From Vandiemenella viatica (taxonomy: Eukaryota > Arthropoda > Insecta > Orthoptera > Morabidae), in NCBI GenBank assembly GCA_031002005.1, contig JARYHS010009186.1, positions 101,961,992 through 102,025,991 on the forward strand: a DNA stretch of 64,000 nucleotides, in the 5' to 3' direction. Of the stretch, positions 56,086 to 64,000 are shown one piece after another. The position numbers and the translations under genes were made by a program. Numbering within the stretch: position 1 is the stretch's first letter; the number at the start of each line of letters is the position of its first letter. The notes beneath the pieces were generated by a model, which made no database searches, had not been told where the DNA came from, and saw only the letters and a list, made by a program, of their open reading frames with translations.

Positions 56086-57462
56086 GAGAGAATTTGATAG
56101 TGCTTTGAATGATTTGAAATCAAATAAGGCAGTTGGAATTGATGAGATTCCATCAGATTTTCTCAAAACCCTAGGAGAAAAATGAACACACAGATTATTC
56201 AACCTTATATCAAAATTTTATGAAACAGGAGAGATTCCCACTGATTTTAATAAAAGTGACATTTTTACTCTTACAAAGAAAGCACAAGCTGACATGTGTG
56301 AGAATCATCGCACTATAAGTCTAACGTCACATGCCTCAAAATTACTGACCAGAATAATAGACAGAAGAAAGGAAAGTGTAATAGAAGGGATAGTAGGTGA
56401 AGATCAGTTTGAGTTTAGAAAAAACCGTAGTATACGAGAAGCAATTCTGGCGTTAAGGTTAATACTTGAAGGGCGGATCAAGAAAAAAAAGATACGTTTA
56501 TGGTGTTTGTTAATTTAGAAAAAGCTTTTGATAATGTTAGGTGGGACAAGACCTTCAAAATTTTAAAGAAGTCGGGTCTAAAATACCGAGATAAAACGAT
56601 ATTTGTTTGTAGTCTATCCTCATTAATATTCCACTTGTATGTAGAAGAAGCAATAAAGGAAGTGAAACAGTTTTGAATATTCCTTAAATGTTGAAGGAGA
56701 AAAAATCAGTATGCTACGATTTGTTGAAGACATTGTACTTGTTAGCAGTACTGGTTGAGGATATTGAGAAGTTATTGAATATCATAAACAAAATACTGAT
56801 TTTGAGCTAAATATAAACCAAATCAAGACAAAAGTGATGAAATGTAGCAGAAATGATACCAATCACAGTAGATTAAATATAAAAATAGGAACAGATGCGA
56901 TAGCAGAAGTTGGTGAATTTTGCTACGTAGGAAGTAAAATTACAACTGATGGCCGAAGCAGGAATGATGTTAAAAACAGAATAGCAGTAGCAAAAAGAGC
57001 CTCCATGAAAAAGAGAAACCTTTTAGTTTCAAATATTGATCTGGGACTCAGAAACAACATTTTAAAACTATGTGCGGAGTACAGCACTTTATGGTAGCGA
57101 AGCATGGACTTTAGGAATACCAGAAAGGAGGAAAATTGAAGCATTTGAAATGTGGTGTTATAGAAGGATGCTAAAAATTGAGTGGACGGATAAAGTACGA
57201 AAGGAACGAGTTTTGGAAATGATGGACAAGGAAAGAAGTTTGTGGAAGAGTCGTAAAGAAAGAAGAGGCAGGCTGGTAGGTCATATTTTGAGACATGGTG
57301 GAGTGGTTAATTTGTTAGTGGAGGGAACAGTCGAAGGTAAGAACTGCAGAGGAATACAGAGATTAGAATATATGAAACAGATAATTGAGGATGTGGGTTG
57401 TACTGGGTATCTAGAGATGAAAAGGCTAGCGCAAGATAGGAAGGGATGGAGGATTGCATCAC
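56086..57462 (+). pseudogene. RTE LINE, 5'-truncated copy 3
   Basis: It begins at the equivalent of EFNKALNDLKANKAVGIDEI, so the endonuclease is lost. Conserved parts are CENHRTISLTSHASKLLTRI, EDQFEFRKNRSIREAILALR, then a frame break at the A run near 56484-56491. A deletion near 56600 removes the segment between KYRDK and CSLSSLIF. The catalytic motif reads FVED instead of FADD. Past further frame breaks come CSRNDTNHSRLNIKIG, VGEFCYVGSKITTDGRSRND, YGSEAWTLGIPERRKIEAFE, VGHILRHGGVVNLLVEGTVE and AQDRKGWRIAS. It ends at about 57462 without the usual A tail. It keeps the segment missing from the 27-30 kb copy near 27740. Confidence 0.9.
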
Positions 57463-57879
57463 ATTATTCATCATTTCTCTTGGTAATTTCTTCCAATCTC
57501 TGACCTCTTATCTACGAAATAAAATATTCCCACACTCTTATGCCTGAAATCGAGTGCCAGTTTGTGGTCATGGTCATCTTTTCCCATTCATATTATTTCA
57601 ATTAGTTCAGGAGACTTTCCGAGACAGATTCAGTTAAAGCATTCTACATAATAAGGGTCGAAGTTCATTTTAAACTTTTAAAAAAAGAAACTATCTACTA
57701 CAGGATTTCTCAGCAATTATAACAAAGGAGTTCAACTAAACAAGTTCTATTTGCATACACTAACTATACTTTAGATGTAATAAATTATCGTCAGTACGAA
57801 TATTTTACCGTTTGTCTAAGGCATTTGGCCGTTAACCATGATATTCTCATAAATTATGGTATAGATAGTTTGTCAATAA

Positions 57880-58720
57880 ATTGGAACAGAAAATAGAATT
57901 TGTCACCGGTAAATTTTATTGCTGCCTCATGAGGTTCACAGTTTTATGAATGGGGTTTCATCAATGTCCTTTAATCGGTTCACTATTGTTTTCGATTTAT
58001 ATAAAAGATCTACCCTGTGTTCGAATTCAAAATTTGCCCATTTTTCAAATAAGACAATCATAGGAATTAAAAATGTTCCACATTTCTCTACTGAAATTGC
58101 GCGTTTGATCGTGTTAAATTTATTAATAATTGGTTAGTAGCTAACGGCTTGTTCTTAAACTGTTATAAAACTCAGTGTATGCAATTCAGTAAGTCACACA
58201 GATCAACAGCAGAAGTTGATATAAAATTAAGAGCGTGGTGGGTGAGCTCTGGCCTCGCAATCAGAAAGACGCAGGCTCGAATCCCCGCCCGAGTATACAG
58301 AGTTAGGTTTTCCATGGTTTTCCCAGATAACTCCACATGAATTCCGGGATGATCCCTTCAAAAGGCCATGGCCGACTTCCTTCCCGTTCCTTGACCCCAG
58401 TCCTTTCACGCTTCTAATGACCGCACCAAGGCATAAAACATAAGCAAAAAAAAAAAAAAAAAAAAAAAATTGCAGGCCAGTCTACTCAAGAGGTGGATAC
58501 TAAAATTACTAGGTCTACATATCGAACATAAATTAAATTGAATGGTACACGTCTCCGACTTATTAAAGCGTGTTTAAAAGTGTAGTTAAAGTTGTCACAA
58601 GGAATACAAGCCTTTTCATTTATTTTAAAAAAAATCAGATATTCCAGGATAAATATTTTCAATAAGCTCACAACATATCTTAAAATGTCCGGCAGAATAT
58701 AAAATTAAATTCAGGATGTA
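57880..58720 (+). pseudogene. Second Jockey-like LINE fragment, SINE inside
   Basis: Reading across frames: LIGSLLFSIYIKDLP (the conserved 'GPLLF.IYINDLP' block), then NNWLVANGLFLNCYKTQCMQ (the 'WL..N.L.LN..KT..M.F' block), interrupted by a SINE at 58231-58469. It resumes with LLGLHIEHKL and HVSDLLKRV (the 'LG..ID..L.W..HI..L' block). These are the standard reverse transcriptase palm and thumb blocks of Jockey/CR1-type LINEs. It is heavily mutated and the polymerase ADD box is not readable. It is a different element from the RTE copy just upstream. Confidence 0.65.
58231..58469 (+). mobile_element. SINE family 1 inserted in the Jockey-like fragment
   Basis: GAGCGTGGTGGGTGAGCTCT, CCTCGCAATCAGAAAGACGC, B box GGCTCGAATCCCCGCCCG, GGTTTTCCATGGTTTTCCCA, the full body, then GCATAAAACATAAGC and a 24-nt A tail. 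A short possible duplication aaaatt is ambiguous against the A tail. Sense orientation relative to the LINE. Confidence 0.9.
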
Positions 58721-58974
58721 TTAAATAAATTTTGACTCTTCAGGATTCTGTAAAAATGCAGTTATTATAGTTCACGCATATGTTATTCAGTGACAAAACA
58801 TCTTTTGGTGCAGAGATCTGTTTTGTTATATCATTATTCTGCCGTCAATTAGCTCTTTTACACATCACCTCCATCTCTTACACTGAGATTCACGGAAAAC
58901 AACTATATTGCATTGTATTGCAGTGTTACCAACTTTAAAAACTGTTTCTTTTATTATGATCTAAAATAATTTTA

Positions 58975-59252
58975 TTTTGAACCATGGGCGCCGGGAGGGG
59001 GGGGGGTGCAAGGGAGTGCACTTGCACCCCCCTGCCATGAAAGAAAATGCACAGAAAAAGTTAAGAAACAAAATCACTGCCTGAATAATAACTTAAGGCA
59101 CCTTGGTTGTTGTCAAATTTTTTTCAGCACCTTGTCAATAAATTCAGTATGATTAGTTATTAAGTAATAAGTATTATACTGTATAGAATGTGTAAAGATG
59201 ATACAGATGCACCTCGCTTAAAAGTAATCCTGCCGGCGTCCATGTTTTGAAC
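58975..59252. mobile_element. hAT-type MITE (262 bp) with perfect 8-bp duplication
   Basis: The body 58983-59244 begins CATGGGCGCCGGGAGG and ends CCTGCCGGCGTCCATG, inverted with two mismatches. It is flanked by ttttgaac at 58975-58982 and 59245-59252. The left side carries a G run and a small hairpin, GGTGCAAG…CTTGCACC. No coding capacity. An 8-bp duplication supports hAT. Confidence 0.85.
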
Positions 59253-62200
59253 GGTCGTCGCATTGTTATCCTCCACCCTTTCTTTCAACAGATTCATCAG
59301 TGCCTTTGGCTCTTCTTATAATACATTAAAGTCCTGTTAGGTTTATGTCCACGATGCTTCCCACTGTTTTTGTCGGTTCTTGAAGAGCTTCTTATTATCT
59401 TAAGTTGCGTTAACGGCACAATTATTGTGTCGGTGGCGGCGTTATCTTCTATGCGATGAAACGGAGCTGTTCTTAACTTCGGTAACCTAGCTTTATGAAA
59501 GTCATATGCACTCATACAGCTAGATAACCAAAGAAAAAATCAGCGCCAGAAGAAGATCCAAATGTGGAGATAGAAGATAACAGCTGTTCTCGTCTTCTTC
59601 TGATTGAGTTGATAATCACCTAGAGAAATTGTGGATTTGGCATTGTACATCGTTTGTGTATTTAAGGATTGTGTTGCATCATCGGAATGACGCCAGAGAT
59701 TATTAGTAACAGTATCAAGTAATTAAGCATAGTATTAGTAACGTAGATGCAGAACTAAACACATAAGGTTCAATTGGATAACCCAACGTTAAATTAATTA
59801 CCAGCTGACGACAGTAAAAAGTAATTTATTGTGTCTTCAATAATGGCCAAAATCGAAAAGAAGACTAGGAGAAAATGTGCTGTACAGATCGAGCAGGAGT
59901 TTGTTTCATATTATAAAATTAGTATCATGCAATAATATGACAATTACTACTCCTAAGTATTAGTAAATACGATACAATAATGAAGGGGAGGAGAAACAAA
60001 TGTCTCCAATTAATGTGAAATATCTACCCAATTAAACTGATGGATACTTCTGAGAGATGTCTTTTTGTTGGAGAGAGGAATTGTATATATATTTTGTATT
60101 AGATGAAATTAGTTTAACGGCGTGTTTTGTATATCACGTCATGGTAACGACCAAATGGTACGGGGCTTCAAACAAATCTGGAATCGAGTCTGAAAACAGA
60201 ACAAGATAACACAAGGAGAGCAGGAGTGCAAGTTTTATATAAATAAAAAACAACAGGTGATGAGATCACCACACTGATTTATTCATGCGTCACATACCTT
60301 TTTTCGGCTGCATTCTGTACAGTTTTTTTGGACTATACTCATACTACTGAAATGAACTTGTAAATACAGAAGCGCAGAGAAATTATTCGGTTTTTTACTG
60401 ATTCCTAATCAACCAAAAACCTGTAGTGGATGGATTCTTCGCTTAACAATTTCAACATTAACTTGGACACACAGGTAGGATTATATTGGTGTAACGTTTT
60501 CTATAAATCACAGCAGTAATCTGAAATTTTCACAACTGTAAATCTCAGTATATGATCTCTACCGAAATTAATCTCTCCTGATGACACAAGGGAAAAAGTA
60601 ATACATAGGGGCTTCAGCACGTCAACTCTTCTCGATCTTATACAGCTTTTCACTATGTCCCGAGTAAGTTAGTGGTAGAATTATTTCTCAACCGTCAGAT
60701 GACAATGGACGTTTCCATGCAAGCGAATAAATACGATAGGAAACCACGTCATCTGTCTGCAAGACTATTCCAGCCTGTCCTCTGTGTCGAGTTTATGACA
60801 CAAGTGCTTGCCGAATGATCTTAAAAATGTTATTTATTCCAGACACATAGGGGAACATATATCACTATTTAATTACAATTATTAATAAAACAGTTGTATT
60901 GTTTATGAAAATTTCGGACATAGTAGAAAACTGTACACTCGAAAACAAAGAACGTGAAACACAAAATTTTAAATTTTTCTCGAACATAAATATTAATTAT
61001 GCTATGGTAAAGGAGACCATTAAAAGTAAATAGCCCTTGACAGCCATAATTTTGGATCTCATAGTGTTATCACAGTAACTGGTAATATGGCATGGACAAA
61101 GATACTCCTTTATGTTTAATGTTTAAAGTAAACAGTCACTCTCAAGATGTAAGCTACATCTGGGCATATGATTCAATAGTAGTAGTGAAGCTGATAACTT
61201 ATTTTATCATTTAAATGTAGGGTTAAGGTGCATTTATGTTTAGTAAAAACAAAATACAGTGGATAGAAAAAAGAGAGTACTTTTATTTACTTGTGAATCT
61301 TTCAATCCAGAGACGCTAGAGTAGAAGGCGGAGTTCAATGATTTTGTTAAAGCTGTGTTCGGATATTATTTTTATGCGTAAAAGGTCAACTAGTAAGATG
61401 AAAATGTTTCAAAGAAAAAAAAAAGCTCTTTAACCTAATTAGTTACTTTTGTATATTATAAAGTACGCGTACGCAAAATAAACTACAATACTCTTTAATC
61501 GAGTTCGGTGGGCAACCCTAGTTAGATGGGGAAGTGCGACTTTCCTCGTTAGGAAGTCTGTACTGACGGCCGTCTGCGAAACGAAAATAAAGCGAATTTG
61601 CAGGTTAAAATATTGTTTCCGGAGATAATTCACACGGAAAATAACGAACATTTAATGTGAGAGATCCCTAGCGCCATGCAAAGAGTAGATTATTTAGCTC
61701 CGTAAAGCTGTACATCAGTGTTGGTATGCAGGCAAGCATTAACAAGATGAGAGAGGTAATAAAACAGGCGTTTTCTTTTTGCATAGCATAGCTCTACGCA
61801 CCTGCGAGGCGGAGATTCCGAGGTAAATATTTCACAGTGAAATATGATGGCTCTCAAGACAGAAGCCTGCGGTTAATTTAATAGAAAGGTGTTTTCTCGA
61901 GTGCTTTGAGGCAAGCGAAAAAAGTGAGAAATAAGCTGTAATATAACTATCTCTGGACTTTTTTGTACCAAGGTGTTAATACCAATTTCTCTTTGCATCA
62001 AAATATTATTGAAATAATTGGAAAGCCGGAAGCGAAGACAACAATAGTAGGAATGGAGGGGGACGTTATCTTATTATTGGTTATGATTCTTAACGGGTCC
62101 TATTTTCAAGTTTTAATTTTTAAAGCTAATTTTCTAATTCTCACCACTATTTGTAACATACAACTTGTATACTCGTTCCACAGCTTTGTTATCAAATGAA

Positions 62201-64000
62201 CTGTAGAATACCGTTACCCGATGCCATCAAAGTATGGTCTTATGTTGCCGCCAATTCATCCTATCGTGACGAACAATAACCACTAACCTACCAAACCTGT
62301 AGTGAATGTAGATATCGCAGTATAACAGTTCTCTTCTGCACAATCAATTATTCTAGATACCATAGATTACCATTAGCTTCTATGAAACCTATTTTTTGAT
62401 GTTTTATTGTTGTAATCATTTAATCAAGTCTGTTGTAAAGACAGCTTCAGCGAGCATTAGTGACAATTCCGCAATATGCAGGTCTAAGAATTTTGAATGG
62501 ATTGGTATCGTACAAAACGACAGAGGCCAAGGTAGCGAATTGGAGAAGAGGGACAAATTTGAAAAGTACATAAGAGCCAATAGACAGATGTACCAGGTCT
62601 GTACCGTGGTACTCTAAAGAACTGACTAGTTAATCTTAAAGTAGTGATGAGATTGCATATTGTAGTGCGGAGCTCAATCTCCGACCTTTTAGAGGAAAAT
62701 TCGTATGCAATGCATTTTTTTAACCTTCCAGTGTCTACTTCTAACCAGTCCTCTTTCCTCTATTATACCAAATATGAAACAAAAAACTTCTGAAACTTCT
62801 ACTTTCGGATGCTTGCAAGTCTCCCAACAAATTTTCATCAATGGGATCGAAACGCCCATCTTTCCTAGCGTATTTTAGAAACGAAAGTAAGTAACATGGA
62901 AGTAAAGAAGGTTAAAACGTAAAAACGAGAAACAGTTTGGAAAAACAGCGACGCGCTAGGATAAAATCGCTGGATTCAGCGAACACTGCTCCACTAGAGA
63001 ATGGGAACAGAGACAAAAATAAAGATGCAACAAAGCAGAACCAGATGCATGCTGTGTTATTTACAATGTCCAATTCTATTGCTTCCACGAAAAGAAACTC
63101 TTAACATTGCGAATGAAGTTATTACAAAGAATCATTAAAAACGGCTGAAGTCAGAGACAAAAGTGCAAAACTTGAGAACCATCTCGTTACATCTGTAGTT
63201 TTGTCGGCGTTTGACGAATTATTTTATGTGAAAACCTTAATTGCACTTTAGTCAGTTGCAGTGAACTTTGCTATCCAAACTACTAGTAAATTCCAAATTA
63301 TAAAGAAATACTGCGGAGTAAAATGTCCAATATAAATGTAGAGCTGTACCACGTTACAGAGTCGATAAGACTAGTCTTTCAAGAGCAGAAATGACAAAAT
63401 CAAATCAACATTGTGTGACTGCAAAGGATTAGGTGGGAGAAGTTATTAATCAAGTTATATCTCAAAAGTATTCGGAGTAAAAAGAAAGTGGTTTATTTTA
63501 TATATTAGGTGTGGTTAGATTTGTTTTCAATGTTACATACGCACTCAGCATGGCAGCCTTAACGGTACTCGATAGTATAGGTGTGTGAGAACTAACCGCT
63601 CATTCGTTAAGACGACAAAGCCAGAGAGTTGTGTGAAAGTTGCTACTACACCGAAACTGTATAGCAAAATCTTTGTGTAGATCAGTGAAAAAGAACACGG
63701 GTATTTTGTTGTAGTGTAAGGTGAGATATACTTGAATTAAAGAGTACGAAAAAAATCGCCACTGGAAACTACAGTTCATTGTGCGGGGAAACATTTTCGG
63801 TTTATTTGTCGACTCGGTTGGATGTGATGTGAATTATTTAATAGCGCGACCGGACTTTCTCAAGAGGAAAACCGCAAGAATAAAAAGCATTCAGAGTACG
63901 CTAGTCTTGTCTGGGATTCAAAGCGTGACGAGACGCCTTGTTCACAAGTTGTTACCTTACAAAGGAATACAACGCACAAGATTAACTGCAGAGTACTGCA
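59253..64000. other. AT-rich stretch, no recognised feature
   Basis: I found no element ends, SINE heads or coding motifs. ORFs up to 78 codons (for example 61963-62199, hydrophobic) are compatible with chance. It may be unique intergenic or intronic DNA, or old elements beyond recognition by eye. Confidence 0.4.

Overview
This window is non-coding, AT-rich animal DNA. It is packed with transposable elements and their remnants, and I cannot support any intact host gene. The element types point to an arthropod, most likely a polyneopteran insect (stick insect, orthopteran, cockroach or termite type of genome): a tRNA-derived SINE with a long conserved body, an RTE-clade LINE whose endonuclease is of the 'craniofacial development protein 2-like' type, Jockey-like LINEs, Tc1 and DUF4817-type mariner elements, hAT elements and many MITEs. 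The species assignment is inference. There is no operon structure, no bacterial gene and no CRISPR array, and I see no convincing free-standing tRNA or rRNA gene.

Layout. 0.1-2.2 kb: a non-autonomous hAT-like element (8-bp flanking repeat with one mismatch) holding a younger hAT MITE and a dead LINE 3' fragment. 2.6-3.4 kb: a deletion-derivative mariner/Tc1-superfamily element with perfect 27-bp inverted ends and a broken DUF4817-like DNA-binding domain. 4.2-16.8 kb: SINEs, two copies of MITE family A, a Tc1 fragment, and long stretches with nothing recognised. 18-25.2 kb: two TAAAG-ended MITEs, several SINEs and one unrecognised 89-aa ORF. 27.2-30.7 kb: the best element in the window, a full-length RTE LINE on the minus strand with a 12-bp target-site duplication, broken by a SINE that has its own 11-bp duplication. 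31-36.5 kb: MITE family B, more SINEs and a 0.68-kb element with about 125-bp inverted arms. 36.7-40 kb: a second RTE copy containing a perfect 58-bp palindrome, abutting a Jockey-like LINE interrupted by two SINEs. 42.7-46.6 kb: a Tc1 remnant, a cysteine-rich (CXC-like) coding remnant, and a hAT element with a perfect 8-bp duplication. 50-54.9 kb: SINEs, one of them split by a 1.9-kb inverted-repeat element. 56-59.2 kb: a third RTE copy, a second Jockey-like fragment with a SINE inside, and a small hAT MITE. 59.3-64 kb: nothing recognised.

How the parts relate. The RTE and Jockey LINEs encoded reverse transcriptases. The SINEs and MITEs are non-autonomous and depend on enzymes supplied elsewhere. 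Nesting gives relative ages: SINEs inserted into RTE and Jockey copies, and a 1.9-kb DNA element later inserted into a SINE. The most curious signals are the split SINE at 52.7-54.8 kb, the 58-bp palindrome near 36.96 kb, the two MITE families with a shared end motif, and a dispersed hairpin motif resembling a hammerhead-ribozyme core (CTGANGA, then GAAAC). I did not find a clearly new biological system.
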